In this document: positions 1-9,447 of the stretch, one piece after another | Layout: the number at the start of each line of letters is the position of its first letter | Numbering within the stretch: the first letter of the stretch is position 1 | Source of the DNA: Stieleria neptunia | GTDB taxonomy: Bacteria; Planctomycetota; Planctomycetia; Pirellulales; Pirellulaceae | Assembly (NCBI RefSeq): GCF_007754155.1 | Contig: NZ_CP037423.1 | Span: 10,660,938 to 10,724,937 of the forward strand | Reading direction: 5' to 3' | Length of the DNA: 64,000 bases | Translations under genes and position numbers: made by a program | Notes under the pieces: model-generated | What the model was told of the DNA's origin: nothing | Seen by the model: the letters and a program-made list of their open reading frames with translations, nothing else | The model's database searches: none

Positions 1-1
1 G

Positions 2-1618
2 AACTTTGTCCCCGAGCGGCTCAAAGTCATCAGCGATGCGATCACCGTCGTCAGCGAAGGGCTGATGGGTTTGACGATGGAATGTGCACGTTGCCATTCG
101 CACAAGTATGACCCGATTCCCCACCGCGATTACTACCGGCTCAAAGCGGTGTTCCAAGGCGCGCTGGACGAACACGACTGGGACAGTTTTAAAACGCGGA
201 CGTTGAAGGTCGCCACACCCGAGCACCGTCGCAAGGTCGCCGAAATAAACCCGCCGCTGGAAAAACAAATCAAACAACTGCAGGTGCGACAAAAGCAATG
301 GACGGCCGACCTGCAGTTGCAACTGTTGCGCGATCACTATCCCGATCAATCCGAAGCCGACAACCGGGCGACGTTGACCGCGCTGAAGAAAGCGGACAAC
401 AATCGCACGTTGAAGCAAAAGATCTTGGTCGAACGGCTGGTCAAAGCTGAACTGCGTCCCGATTCCCAGCAGTCCGAGCAAGTCCTTTCGCTGCGGCAAC
501 AGATCAAAGACGCCGATCATCAAATCGATCGTGTGCGTCGCAAGATGGCTCCACCGCTCGCGATCCGGGCGCTGTGGGACTTGGGACGCCCCTCACCGAC
601 CTACGTGTTGCGACGCGGTGAACACAACAAACCCGGTGATCCGGTCGCCCCCGGTGTGCCCGCGGTGCTGACCGACCAGCGCAATCCGTTTACCGTCACG
701 CCCCCCTTCCCCGACGGCACCGCCAAGACCGGCCGCCGACTGGCATTCGCACGCTGGTTGATCAACCCGAATCACCCGCTGACCGCTCGCGTGATGGTCA
801 ATCGAATCTGGCAACACCATTTCGGAACCGGATTGGTCAAGGACCTGGAGAATTTTGGCGTTCAGGGCGAGCGTCCCTCGCACCCCGAATTGCTCGACTG
901 GTTGGCGATCGAATTCATCCGACGCGGCTGGAGCATCAAGGAGATGCACCGCTTGATCATGAACTCTCGCGTCTACCAACAATCCAGTCGGGTGACCGAG
1001 CGATCGCACCAAGTCGATCCGCAAAACCGACTGCTCTCGCACATGAACCTGCGCCGCATGGATGCCGAAGCGCTGCGTGATTCGCTGCTTGCGATCGCCG
1101 GCCGATTGGATCCGACACCGGGCGGTCTTCCCGACACCGTCTCGATCGATCGCGATGGGTTGGTCAGCGTCAATGCGACCGATTCAGGCGGCTGGCGACG
1201 AAGCGTTTACCTGCAATACCGGCGGACCGAGATCCCGACGATGATGGATACCTTTGACTATCCGCAAATGGGCCCCAACTGCTTGTCGCGAAACGTGTCC
1301 ACGGTCTCTCCCCAGGCTCTGTTGCTGATGAACAACGGCCGCGTCCGAGAGCTTGCCGCTGCGATGGCCCACCGCGTCGAATCAATCGTTCGCGATGAAA
1401 TTCCAATCGAAGACAGCGAAGATGATGCCGTCAATGAAGCGACGGTCCAGACGGTCTACCAGTTGGCCTTGTCCAGATCGCCCAGCGACCGCGAGCGAAC
1501 GCTGGGTACCGAAACGTTGAAACAACTTCGCCAGGCATGGGGAGACAATTCGGCCAAGGCACTGGAAACGTATTGCCACACGATTTTGAACTCCGCTTCG
1601 TTCCTCTACGTGGATTAA
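2..1618 (+). CDS. DUF1549/DUF1553 domain protein (planctomycete cytochrome-type), 5' partial
   Basis: The reading frame is open from the first base, so the true start lies upstream of the window; 538 residues are visible. Near the visible N-terminus is CARCHSHKYDP, the CxxCH-containing end of a DUF1549 domain. The block around GRRLAFARWLINPNHPL, followed by VMVNRIWQHHFGTG, is typical of DUF1553. Such proteins are large, exported and probably heme-binding, and are abundant in Planctomycetes; their reaction is not established. The DUF1501 gene begins 3 nt after the stop, the usual pairing for this family, so the two are almost certainly cotranscribed. A charged helical stretch sits between the two domains. 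An upstream planctomycete cytochrome C domain and signal peptide are expected but cannot be seen here. Confidence 0.9.
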   Translation, partial: NFVPERLKVISDAITVVSEGLMGLTMECARCHSHKYDPIPHRDYYRLKAVFQGALDEHDWDSFKTRTLKVATPEHRRKVAEINPPLEKQIKQLQVRQKQWTADLQLQLLRDHYPDQSEADNRATLTALKKADNNRTLKQKILVERLVKAELRPDSQQSEQVLSLRQQIKDADHQIDRVRRKMAPPLAIRALWDLGRPSPTYVLRRGEHNKPGDPVAPGVPAVLTDQRNPFTVTPPFPDGTAKTGRRLAFARWLINPNHPLTARVMVNRIWQHHFGTGLVKDLENFGVQGERPSHPELLDWLAIEFIRRGWSIKEMHRLIMNSRVYQQSSRVTERSHQVDPQNRLLSHMNLRRMDAEALRDSLLAIAGRLDPTPGGLPDTVSIDRDGLVSVNATDSGGWRRSVYLQYRRTEIPTMMDTFDYPQMGPNCLSRNVSTVSPQALLLMNNGRVRELAAAMAHRVESIVRDEIPIEDSEDDAVNEATVQTVYQLALSRSPSDRERTLGTETLKQLRQAWGDNSAKALETYCHTILNSASFLYVD

Positions 1619-1621
1619 GGA

Positions 1622-3082
1622 ATGAATCAGCCAACACCGTCCCGCCGTGATTTTTTTGCCCGAACCAGTGACGGCCTGCTCGGCGCCGCGCTGGCCCAGA
1701 TGCTCGGTGCGGATCTACTTGGCCACAGCGCCACGGCGTCCGATGAAGCGATTGCACCACACGGCGGCGGCATCGATGACCTGACCCCCAAACCCGTTCA
1801 CCATCCCGCCACCGCCAAATCGGTCATCCAACTGTTCATGAACGGCGGGCCAAGTCAGATGGATCTGTTTGACCCCAAGCCGTTACTGGGCAAGATGGAC
1901 GGCCAGCCGTATCCGGGCAATGTGGAAGAGATCGGCAACACGGGCACGTCGGACGTCGGCGTCATGCTGGGCGGCAAATACAAGTTTGATCGGCACGGCG
2001 AATCCGGAATGTGGATGGCGGACGTCTTGCCCCACACCGCCCAGATGGCCGACGACCTGTGCATGATCCATTCGATGTGGACCGACCACCCCAATCACGA
2101 CAACGCCCTCTACAAAATCCACAGCGGGCGTTTATTCATGGGGTACCCCACGCTGGGCGCCTGGACGGTTTACGGACTCGGTTCCGAAAACCAAAATCTG
2201 CCCGCCTACGTCGTGCTGTCGGATCCGCTGGGGTTACCGAAAAACGGCACCCGCAACTGGACCGCGGGGTTTCTGCCGCCGGTGTACCAGGGAACGCCGT
2301 TTCGGCCCACCGGATCCCCGATCTTGAACTTGAAACCACAATTCGAGCAGCCCGACGCAGTGACCGAAACGGCGCGCGACCTGTTGAAACAACTCGACCA
2401 GCACCACCAAAGCGAACGCCGACATTACGCTGGGCTAGACGCGCGGATCCAGTCCTATGGACTGGCCGCACGGATGCAACTTTCCGCCAGCGAAGCCTTG
2501 GACCTGTCCGGCGAAACCGCGGAAACGCTGTCGATGTACGGCGTCGGCAGCTCGCCGACCGATTCCTTTGCCCGACGTTGCTTGATGGCCCGCCGATTGG
2601 TCGAGCGTGGTGTCCGCTACGTGCAGATCTTTCTGGAGGAACAACCTTGGGACAGCCACGTTGACTTGGAAGACAACCACCGCGCCGCATGCGAACGCAC
2701 AGACCGACCGGTCGCGGCACTGCTCAAGGACCTCAAACGCAGCGGGATGCTCGATTCCACCCTGGTGATCTGGGGCGGCGAGTTCGGTCGCACGCCCACC
2801 TCGCAACGCAGCGGCGACCTTTACACCGGCCGCGACCACAACATGCAAGCCTTTACGTCTTGGATGGCCGGCGGCGGGATCAAGGGAGGCACCAGCTATG
2901 GAAAGACCGACGAATTCGGGCACAAGGTGATCGAAGATCCCGTCAGCGTCCACGATTTCCACGCCACCATCTTGCACGCCCTGGGGCTGCATCATCAAAA
3001 GCTGTTCTTCACCCGGAGCGGTTTGGAAGAACGTCTGACGGGAGTTGAGGCTCCGAGGGTTGTGCACGAGATTCTGGCGTAG
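1622..3082 (+). CDS. DUF1501 domain protein, Tat-exported
   Basis: The 486-residue product begins with a twin-arginine-like segment (SRRDFFARTSDG), suggesting export in folded form. DUF1501 hallmarks follow: LFMNGGPSQMDLFDPKP near residue 70, a HPNHDN segment, and GEFGRTP followed by GRDHN toward the C-terminus. The family resembles the alkaline-phosphatase/sulfatase fold and is nearly always encoded beside DUF1549/DUF1553 proteins, as here, with a 3-nt gap after the upstream stop. The substrate is unknown. The start at 1622 is chosen because the Tat motif follows at once and the spacing to the upstream gene is minimal. A second, unlinked DUF1549-DUF1501 pair occurs at 11450-14271. Confidence 0.9.
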   Translation: MNQPTPSRRDFFARTSDGLLGAALAQMLGADLLGHSATASDEAIAPHGGGIDDLTPKPVHHPATAKSVIQLFMNGGPSQMDLFDPKPLLGKMDGQPYPGNVEEIGNTGTSDVGVMLGGKYKFDRHGESGMWMADVLPHTAQMADDLCMIHSMWTDHPNHDNALYKIHSGRLFMGYPTLGAWTVYGLGSENQNLPAYVVLSDPLGLPKNGTRNWTAGFLPPVYQGTPFRPTGSPILNLKPQFEQPDAVTETARDLLKQLDQHHQSERRHYAGLDARIQSYGLAARMQLSASEALDLSGETAETLSMYGVGSSPTDSFARRCLMARRLVERGVRYVQIFLEEQPWDSHVDLEDNHRAACERTDRPVAALLKDLKRSGMLDSTLVIWGGEFGRTPTSQRSGDLYTGRDHNMQAFTSWMAGGGIKGGTSYGKTDEFGHKVIEDPVSVHDFHATILHALGLHHQKLFFTRSGLEERLTGVEAPRVVHEILA

Positions 3083-3166
3083 CCCGGGGAAGGGTAACGC
3101 GGTGAAGCGTTTGTAAGCGGAAGAACGCGAGCGGCCTGTCGATTGAAGGAGATCTGTTGAATTCTG

Positions 3167-3263
3167 GTGAGCCGCTGGCCGTCAGGCCTCGGGCGACGCT
3201 GAAGGCCCGGCCGCTGACGCGTCGCGGCTCACTGAACCGGAGGGCTCGCGCCCTACCGCTAAC
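3167..3263. repeat. Composite palindromic repeat (GTGAGCCGC unit plus GGAGGGCTCGCGCCCT unit)
   Basis: GTGAGCCGC at 3167-3175 pairs with GCGGCTCAC at 3224-3232. Directly after it, 3236-3263 holds a 28-bp unit with the core AGGGCTCGCGCCCT. The same 28-bp unit recurs with few changes at 53278-53305 and as an inverted pair at 56972-57045, so this is a dispersed family. Confidence 0.75.
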
Positions 3264-3281
3264 AAAAAACACCCCCCTGGC

Positions 3282-3395
3282 GACCGCGGATGCGGTCGCA
3301 GCACATCGTCGGAGGTGAGCGCAGCGACACCTCCGGATAGGCCCTCTCTGGCGTTTGCTTGCTGCGCAAACGCCGTCTTTCCCAGAGGGAGAGAA
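3282..3395. repeat. Cluster of small inverted repeats
   Basis: GACCGC/GCGGTC pair at 3282-3297. CGGAGGTG at 3310-3317 pairs with CACCTCCG at 3328-3335. A larger imperfect palindrome spans about 3342-3395, with the inner stem GCGTTTGC/GCAAACGC at 3351-3373 and outer arms rich in CCTCTCTGG and CCAGAGGGAG. No coding potential is seen. Confidence 0.55.
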
Positions 3396-3451
3396 TCTAA
3401 ATTGGTTGCCACATCCTGCAGTAAAAGAATCGACGTCCCGCGGGATACACC

Positions 3452-4600
3452 TCACTCCGCCGCATAGAGATTTGCGAAGTCGACCGATCCAGATGGCGAG
3501 AGCACCAGTTTGTCGCTGGCGCCATCGTCGGATTGCGACGACACGGCGGGTTGGCCGTTGAGATGCACCACCCGTTTGCCATCTTTGGCGATCACTTCGA
3601 TGCGGTTCCAACGACCGGGTTTTTCCAAGTGCGTCGCAGACGCCGGATCAGAAAGATCGATTTGCAGGTTTCCGCCCGCCTGGATCACGACGTTGCTCTC
3701 GGCATCTTTCAAACGCACATCCACGACGAAGCTTGCGTTGTCAAAGGAACGCGTCGTCGCCAGTGTTCCCGTTGTGCCAGGATCGGCTTCAAACGCAAGT
3801 ACCCAATCCTTGACGTTCCACTGCGACACATCGTCGGCGTCCCAACCGTCCAGATTCAATCCGGTGTACAGCGAATGGTAGCCACGATCGGCGATCGCAA
3901 CTTGGTCGGCCGGCACCTCACCGCCGGGCAATTCTTTGATGCGAACATTGCGGTATTCGACCACGCCGCCCTCGGATTCCAAACAGATGTATCCCTTGCG
4001 TGGGACACAGTCCTTGCCGCGGGTGACGACCGTCCCGTTGACGGCCAGCGAGATCTCGCCGTCGCGGCATTCGATGCGGTAGCGATTCCACTGTGGACTC
4101 GGATTGGAAAGGCTTTCGGTCGGAAAGGCCCGGCTGCCGCCACGCCCATTGATCGGCGTCATCGTCGCCCCATGGATCGGAAAGATGTCACCGTGCGTGG
4201 TGTGGCTTTTCGTGTTCCCGTAGGCGTTCTCGAGCACCTGCACTTCGATCCCGCGATGGAACGGTACGCCACGCGACGTGATGTCGTCGGCCCAGACGAA
4301 GACGCCGGCGTTGCCCCGCGGCACCAGATGCCGCCACTCCAGTTCCATCACAAAGTTTTGATACATCTTTGCCGTTCGAATCTCGCCGATCGGCTTGCCG
4401 GTACAGTACAAAATCCCGTCTTCAAACCGCCAGGTTTCCTGGGGCGTGTTGGTTCGCACCCAGCCGCTCAATTCGGCATCGCTGAACATCGGCCTGAATC
4501 CATCTTGGCCGAGCGCCGTGTGCTGCGATGAGAGGCCGTGCGCGAGAAAACCGAGCAGAAGGAGGCACGCGGGTGCGACCGAACGGGGCAGCTGAATCAT
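3452..4600 (-). CDS. Secreted DUF1080 (3-keto-disaccharide hydrolase-type) protein with two DUF1080-like modules
   Basis: The 382-residue product starts at MIQLPRSVAPACLLLL, giving a signal peptide ending near residue 30; a longer frame from 4645 would add 15 residues ahead of it. The first module (about residues 35-220) has features of the DUF1080 concanavalin-like fold: an opening FSDAELSGWV, WRFEDGILYCTG, a central GNAGVFVWAD, and GYICLESEGGVVEYRNVRI at the end. A second, shorter module begins at LYTGLNLDGWD and repeats the same plan. The family includes 3-keto-glycoside hydrolases and many planctomycete exported proteins of unproven activity. The gene faces the upstream DUF1501 gene and is divergent from the propeller gene, so it is probably monocistronic. 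Confidence 0.85.
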   Translation of the reverse strand: MIQLPRSVAPACLLLLGFLAHGLSSQHTALGQDGFRPMFSDAELSGWVRTNTPQETWRFEDGILYCTGKPIGEIRTAKMYQNFVMELEWRHLVPRGNAGVFVWADDITSRGVPFHRGIEVQVLENAYGNTKSHTTHGDIFPIHGATMTPINGRGGSRAFPTESLSNPSPQWNRYRIECRDGEISLAVNGTVVTRGKDCVPRKGYICLESEGGVVEYRNVRIKELPGGEVPADQVAIADRGYHSLYTGLNLDGWDADDVSQWNVKDWVLAFEADPGTTGTLATTRSFDNASFVVDVRLKDAESNVVIQAGGNLQIDLSDPASATHLEKPGRWNRIEVIAKDGKRVVHLNGQPAVSSQSDDGASDKLVLSPSGSVDFANLYAAE

Positions 4601-4715
4601 GGTGTTGAACGTCGTTTCGGGTGGTGATCGTGGCGCGCAAGGCAAGCTCGCCGGGAAGGGACGATCATTCTAGCGGAAATCGGGTCGCCCGCTGTCGTGT
4701 TCGGAAAGCGAGATC

Positions 4716-4732
4716 GGTTTCCAGCCTGTCGA
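4716..4732. repeat. Short dispersed repeat, GGYTTCCAGCCTGTCGA
   Basis: A 17-bp sequence in the divergent spacer that recurs with one change at 10375-10391, also intergenic and also followed by a GC-rich segment. Probably a fragment of a short interspersed repeat. Confidence 0.4.
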
Positions 4733-4847
4733 TTTTGATGCCGCGGCAGGTATGATGGACCTGCGGACGTCACGTTATGCTGCTCGTGCGCGAGCCAGCC
4801 CCGAAACAGCCAGCCCCGAAACCTTCCCACCCATCACGACCGCTTCC

Positions 4848-7800
4848 ATGCCATTTCACGCCACGACGCGCCAGCTGGTTTGCGTCACCGTCGTCCTCTC
4901 TGGATGCTTCTTCGGCCACGGCGCCGGTGCTGCCGAACCCCTGCCGGTCGATCAGCTGCCCGAACTGCAGTACCGCCGTTGGAGCGGATCGATCAACGTG
5001 CCGGACCCGGTCGCGATCAGCGTGGCGGACAACGGTGACGTCTACGTGACCCAAACCCAGCGTCGCAAGATCCAAGACCTGGACATTCGGGCGAACAGCG
5101 AATGGATTCCCGACGACGTGGGCTTGAAAACGGTCGACGAAAAACGCGCGTTCTATCATCGCGTGCTGGCGATCGGTGGCGATCAAGTCGAAGCCGCCAA
5201 ACATGTCGAAGACGTCAACGGAGACGGCCAATACGATTGGCGCGACCTGACCGTGATCAGCGAAAAGATCCACCGCCTGGTCGACACCGACGACGACGGA
5301 ACGGCCGACACCATCAATCTGTTCGCCGAAGATTTTAAAACCGAAGTGACCGGAATCGCCGCCGGCGTGCTGCACTGGGACGATTCGGTCTGGGCGACGA
5401 TCGCACCCGACGTTTGGAAACTGACCGACACGACCGGCGACGGACGTGCCGACGACCGCCAGATCATGGCCACCGGATTCGGACTGCACATCGCCTATGC
5501 CGGCCACGACATGCACGGGCTGGCCATCGGACCGGACGGAAAGATCTATTGGTCGATCGGCGACAAAGGGATCGCGGTGACCACCGACGATGGCAAACAG
5601 ATCAGCTATCCCAACCAGGGCGGCGTCATGCGATGCAACCCCGACGGCAGCGATTTCGAAGTCTTCGCCCATGGGCTGCGCAACGTTCAAGAATTCGCCT
5701 TCGATCAATACGGCAATCTGTTCGGTGTCGACAACGACGCCGACAAGCCCGGCGAAAAAGAACGTTTCGTGTGGATCGTCGATCAGATGGATGCCGGTTG
5801 GCGATGCAATTACCAGTACCGTGGCGACGCGTACAACCCCTGGACGGACGAAAACCTGTGGCAGGTTGCCGGCGAAGACCATGCCGCCTACTTGGTGCCG
5901 CCGATTCAAAACTACGTCGATGGTCCGGCCGGTTTTAAATTCAATCCCGGCGCCGCACTGTCATCGGCCTACAGGAATTTCTTCTTCATGACCAGCGCGC
6001 CCAACGGATTCCAATACGCCTTTCGCACCGAGCGCACCGCTGACTCGTTCCGGATGATCGATTCGCACTCGATCGGCAGCGGCGACCCGATCGTCGGAAT
6101 CGCCTTCGCCCCCGACGGCGGACTGTACGGTGTCGACTGGGGTGGCGGTTATCCACTGACCCAAACCGGCGCCGTGATTCGGATCGACGTGCCGGATGAA
6201 AACCTTAGCGAACAAGACCGTGCCGACCGCAAGTCCGTGACGCACTGGCTGTCTGAAGATTTCAGCGAGCAACCGAACGCGGTGCTGTCCGAATTGCTTG
6301 CTCACATCGATCAACGTGTTCGACTTCGCGCCCAATTCGCACTGGTCGCTAGGCAGCAATCCGACACGCTGCTGGCGGTTCTGTCGAACGAACAATCGGA
6401 TCAACTTGCCCGCGTGCACAGTGTTTGGGGGCTGGGGCAGATCATGCGAACCGGCAGCGTCCCCGCCGCTATGCTGAATCGTTTTCTGTCCGATCACGAC
6501 CCGATCATCCGCTCGGTCGCGGCCAAAACGCTCGGCGAAACCGAGACGGCTGATCCGGCCGCGTTGATACCGCTGATCGACGATCCCGACCTGCACGTTC
6601 GCATCCATGCGGCGCTGGCCCTGGGACGCCGACCAACCAGCGCGGCGACGAAGACACTGCTGGACCTCGCCGCCGGGTTGCCACGCGATCAACACTACCT
6701 GCGGCACGCGGTCGTCACCGCACTGGCCGCCTGTGCGACGCCGCAGCAATTGGCCGGACTGGCGGATGCCACGTCGGAAAGCGCACGAATCGTTGCCGTC
6801 CTGGCGCTCCGCCGACAAGGCCATCGCTCGGTCGCAACCTTCCTCAGCGACGCCTCCGATTGGGTCGCCACCGAAGCCGCCCGCGCCATCCACGACGACC
6901 TCTCCCTGCCGGACGCCATGCAAGACCTGGCGGCTGCCTTGGACCAGGATCGCAACCGCAACACCGCGATGACCCTCCGCGCGATCAATGCCAACTTTCG
7001 ACTCGGAACCGAATCGAGTTTCCGACGGCTGCTGCGTTTCATCGCGGCCGAAACCCGCCCCGCGTCGGCACGGCTGGCTGCCACGGAATCCCTCGGCGAC
7101 TGGCTCGATCCACCCCTGCTGGATCGCGTCGATGGCCGCCGCCGAGAACCCGCCGCCGATCGAGTGATCGATCGATCGGCCGCCTCGGAGTTGCTGACGC
7201 GTTTGGTCGAAAAGAGCGACACGGCGATCCGGGTCGCGGCCGTGAAAGCGTCACGCCGGTTGAAAACCCCGCTGTCGTCGGACGCACTGATCGCACTTGT
7301 CCGCGATACCAAGTCACCGGAACCATTGCGACTCGAAGCACTCGACACGCTCACCACACCCGATAGCGACATCGCAACCGATGACCGCGCCCCGCTGTTG
7401 GTCGCACTGTCCGCCGCACGCTCCCCGGCTGTCGCATCGCGCGCGATCGAAGGACTCGCCGAATTGCACCACGACAAGGCGATCGAGGTCATCGAGAAAC
7501 AACTGGAGAATCGATCGATTCCGGTTCGACAAGCCTGCGTTCGCTCCCTCGCCACACTTGGCAACGCAAAAGCAGATGCCTTGCTGGTCCGACTGGGCGA
7601 GCAATTTGTTGATGGATCGTTGCCCGACTCGCTACAGTTGGACGTTTGGCAATCACTACACTCGCGGATCGACCACTCCGATGCGATTCGCGAAACGCTG
7701 GACCGAATTCAGCAGGCACCGCAACTGGCAGAAATCACATCGCCAAAGTTCCGCGAATTCGCCCTGTGCCTTTCCGGCGGCGATGCGGCACGCGGCGAAA

Positions 7801-8195
7801 CCTTCTTTCGAACCGATCTGCGGGCTCAATGCAGCCGCTGCCATCGGATCGGAAAGAAAGGGAGTGACATCGGTCCGGAACTGACGAAAATCGCAAAGCA
7901 ACGTGACGCGGATCACCTGCTTCGCGCGATCGTCTATCCCAGTGCCGACATCGATCCGAAGTACAACGCCCAGACACTGCTGTTGGCCGATGGCAATGTG
8001 GTTCAAGGTGTCATCAAAAGTGAGGATGACACCACGACCGTGCTGATCAATTCCGAAGGCAAGGAGGTCAAGATCCCGACCGACGAGATCGAAGACGTCG
8101 CCAAGACCAAGGTCTCGTTGATGCCCGACATGACCGCGGTCCTCAGCCCCGCCGAAGTCCGCGATCTGGTTGCGTACTTGAAAACGCTACGCTAA
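4848..8195 (+). CDS. PVC-type heme-binding protein: dehydrogenase-like propeller, HEAT repeats, C-terminal cytochrome domain
   Basis: With the start at MPFHATTRQL the product has 1115 residues and a signal peptide (VCVTVVLSGCFF to about residue 30, possibly a lipoprotein Cys). Residues about 40-450 form a propeller of the putative membrane-bound dehydrogenase type, with DVNGDGQYDW and DTDDDGTADT calcium-binding-like loops, GLAIGPDGKIYWSIGDKG and FGVDNDADKPGE. Residues about 460-960 are an array of HEAT-like repeats. The C-terminus has CSRCH at 995-999 followed by GKKGSDIGPELT, the Planctomycetes/Verrucomicrobia heme-binding domain. It probably works in the periplasm as an electron-transfer or sugar-oxidising protein. 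A frame 96 nt longer exists but lacks the signal peptide at its N-terminus. Confidence 0.9.
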   Translation: MPFHATTRQLVCVTVVLSGCFFGHGAGAAEPLPVDQLPELQYRRWSGSINVPDPVAISVADNGDVYVTQTQRRKIQDLDIRANSEWIPDDVGLKTVDEKRAFYHRVLAIGGDQVEAAKHVEDVNGDGQYDWRDLTVISEKIHRLVDTDDDGTADTINLFAEDFKTEVTGIAAGVLHWDDSVWATIAPDVWKLTDTTGDGRADDRQIMATGFGLHIAYAGHDMHGLAIGPDGKIYWSIGDKGIAVTTDDGKQISYPNQGGVMRCNPDGSDFEVFAHGLRNVQEFAFDQYGNLFGVDNDADKPGEKERFVWIVDQMDAGWRCNYQYRGDAYNPWTDENLWQVAGEDHAAYLVPPIQNYVDGPAGFKFNPGAALSSAYRNFFFMTSAPNGFQYAFRTERTADSFRMIDSHSIGSGDPIVGIAFAPDGGLYGVDWGGGYPLTQTGAVIRIDVPDENLSEQDRADRKSVTHWLSEDFSEQPNAVLSELLAHIDQRVRLRAQFALVARQQSDTLLAVLSNEQSDQLARVHSVWGLGQIMRTGSVPAAMLNRFLSDHDPIIRSVAAKTLGETETADPAALIPLIDDPDLHVRIHAALALGRRPTSAATKTLLDLAAGLPRDQHYLRHAVVTALAACATPQQLAGLADATSESARIVAVLALRRQGHRSVATFLSDASDWVATEAARAIHDDLSLPDAMQDLAAALDQDRNRNTAMTLRAINANFRLGTESSFRRLLRFIAAETRPASARLAATESLGDWLDPPLLDRVDGRRREPAADRVIDRSAASELLTRLVEKSDTAIRVAAVKASRRLKTPLSSDALIALVRDTKSPEPLRLEALDTLTTPDSDIATDDRAPLLVALSAARSPAVASRAIEGLAELHHDKAIEVIEKQLENRSIPVRQACVRSLATLGNAKADALLVRLGEQFVDGSLPDSLQLDVWQSLHSRIDHSDAIRETLDRIQQAPQLAEITSPKFREFALCLSGGDAARGETFFRTDLRAQCSRCHRIGKKGSDIGPELTKIAKQRDADHLLRAIVYPSADIDPKYNAQTLLLADGNVVQGVIKSEDDTTTVLINSEGKEVKIPTDEIEDVAKTKVSLMPDMTAVLSPAEVRDLVAYLKTLR

Positions 8196-8228
8196 ACGCT
8201 TCACCGCATCGACCGGCTGGGCAACGAA

Positions 8229-8606
8229 TCAGTGGTGCCCGTGACCGCGGTGACTACCGTGACCACGGTAGTGAAAATCATAGTGCCCGGGCACGTAATC
8301 CAAGTGGTTTCCGTGCGGCACCAGGGACGGCGGATGATAGTCGTAGTGCGGCCGTGCGGGATGGTACCCCCGATACGATCGGTGGTAGTTGTAGGTCGGT
8401 CGGGCTGACCGCCCATAATAAATCGACGGCCCGTACGACGACCGATAGCTCGGGTACGCGCGGCGGTACGTGTGGCTGTAATTGCTGTAACCATAGTTGC
8501 CGATGCGGATACTGAATCCGCCGGCGTCGGCTTCGTTTCCGCCGGGCATCAACACAAAACCGATTGCAAGCACCGGAATGCTTGCCCATTTCAATAAACG
8601 TGACAT
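8229..8606 (-). CDS. Small secreted Tyr/His/Gly-rich protein
   Basis: The product of 125 residues begins MSRLLKWASIPVLAIGF, a clear signal peptide, and is then dominated by Tyr, His, Ser, Gly and Arg, with HGSHRGHGHH at the C-terminus. Such proteins are common in Rhodopirellula relatives, but no function is established; the His-rich tail could bind metal and the Tyr residues could cross-link. A start 15 nt upstream (8621) is possible, but GGAG lies 9 nt before the chosen ATG. It converges on the heme-protein gene with a gap of about 30 bp. Confidence 0.7.
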   Translation of the reverse strand: MSRLLKWASIPVLAIGFVLMPGGNEADAGGFSIRIGNYGYSNYSHTYRRAYPSYRSSYGPSIYYGRSARPTYNYHRSYRGYHPARPHYDYHPPSLVPHGNHLDYVPGHYDFHYRGHGSHRGHGHH

Positions 8607-8621
8607 ACGCTGCATCTCCAT

Positions 8622-8969
8622 GAATGAGCGACAAAGGGTCTGACGCTTGTTTCACGACGCATCCGGCATGCCAATCCGACGGCCGACAGACGCTGCGCGA
8701 CCCAAACCCCCGTGAAACACGCGGCGAAACGGTCCGCTGCGGGTCACAGATAAGCCAACGAACAGAAATCAACGCGACATCAAAACGAACACACCTGACA
8801 TCAATTTGAGTCAGCGGCGTGAGACGGCCGAACGCCGGACAAGAACAGGAGCAAGTTGGTCAAAAGATGAGTTGGTCCGGGCAATCGTCCCCAGGCCGAC
8901 CTACTTCACACCCATTTTTTGACCACCAAATTTTTTTACCACCGTCTCGCCGTGGCACGGCGGCCCATG
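8622..8969. other. Intergenic region with inverted A/T-tract repeat
   Basis: No supported gene. The left half should hold the promoter of the minus-strand Tyr/His-rich gene. The right half holds the repeat at 8855-8943. Confidence 0.5.
8855..8943. repeat. Inverted GGTCAAAA/TTTTGACC minisatellite-like repeat
   Basis: GTTGGTCAAAAGATGAGTTG starts at 8855. Related units in opposite orientation (CCCATTTTTTGACCACC, then AAATTTTTTTACCACC) lie at 8911-8943. The unit resembles the 16-bp-period repeat at 45437-45490. It is not coding on either strand. Confidence 0.55.
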
Positions 8970-9446
8970 TCAGCTACCCGTGGTTTCATCGATCGCCCCG
9001 CAGGGTTCACCGCCCGACTCACAATACGACTTGACCGCATCCATGTCCGACTCGACACCCTTGACCACCATGCCGCGTATCAAAGGGATCATCAACCGGG
9101 CCAAAAACGCATGGGGGCGGATGTCCATCTGCATCTTCAACTCGACAGCGTCGCCTACCAGCGAAACGGTGAACAGGGTATCCCAGACCGTGCCGCCGGC
9201 ATCGGAGACCATCCGCACGCGTTCGTTGTCGGCGAATTCGGCGACCTCCAGCTCGACGGATTGTTCGCGTCCCTTCATCATTCGGGTTTCACGGAATCGC
9301 GTCCCCACACCGTGCTGTTGCTCGGAAAGAAACTCGACGTTGGTGATGTGCGGCACGGCTTTGCGGAAATTGCGAACATCCGAAACGGTCTGGAACACCA
9401 GACTCAATGGCGCGTCAATCGTACGCGAGGCGATGATCGGCTTCAT
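8970..9446 (-). CDS. SRPBCC-fold (START/polyketide-cyclase-like) protein
   Basis: The 158-residue product starts MKPIIASRTIDAPLSLVF, the typical first strand of SRPBCC proteins (SRTIDAP), and continues with SDVRNFRKAVPHI and FRETRMMKGREQ. The fold binds hydrophobic ligands; the ligand is unknown. In-frame ATGs at 9458 and 9461 would overlap the stop of the upstream membrane-protein gene, so translational coupling is possible; 9446 matches the family's usual start. The last residues (GGEPCGAIDETTGS) are unusual and probably an unstructured tail. Confidence 0.75.
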   Translation of the reverse strand: MKPIIASRTIDAPLSLVFQTVSDVRNFRKAVPHITNVEFLSEQQHGVGTRFRETRMMKGREQSVELEVAEFADNERVRMVSDAGGTVWDTLFTVSLVGDAVELKMQMDIRPHAFLARLMIPLIRGMVVKGVESDMDAVKSYCESGGEPCGAIDETTGS

Positions 9447-9447
9447 G

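Larger units (their letters stand above)
3083..3451. other. Intergenic region packed with palindromes, no gene
   Basis: The region lies between convergent genes (DUF1501 on plus, DUF1080 on minus). No convincing reading frame is seen. It holds at least four nested or adjacent inverted repeats, listed separately, and probably serves as a landing zone for short repetitive elements; it could also act as a bidirectional terminator. Confidence 0.6.
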
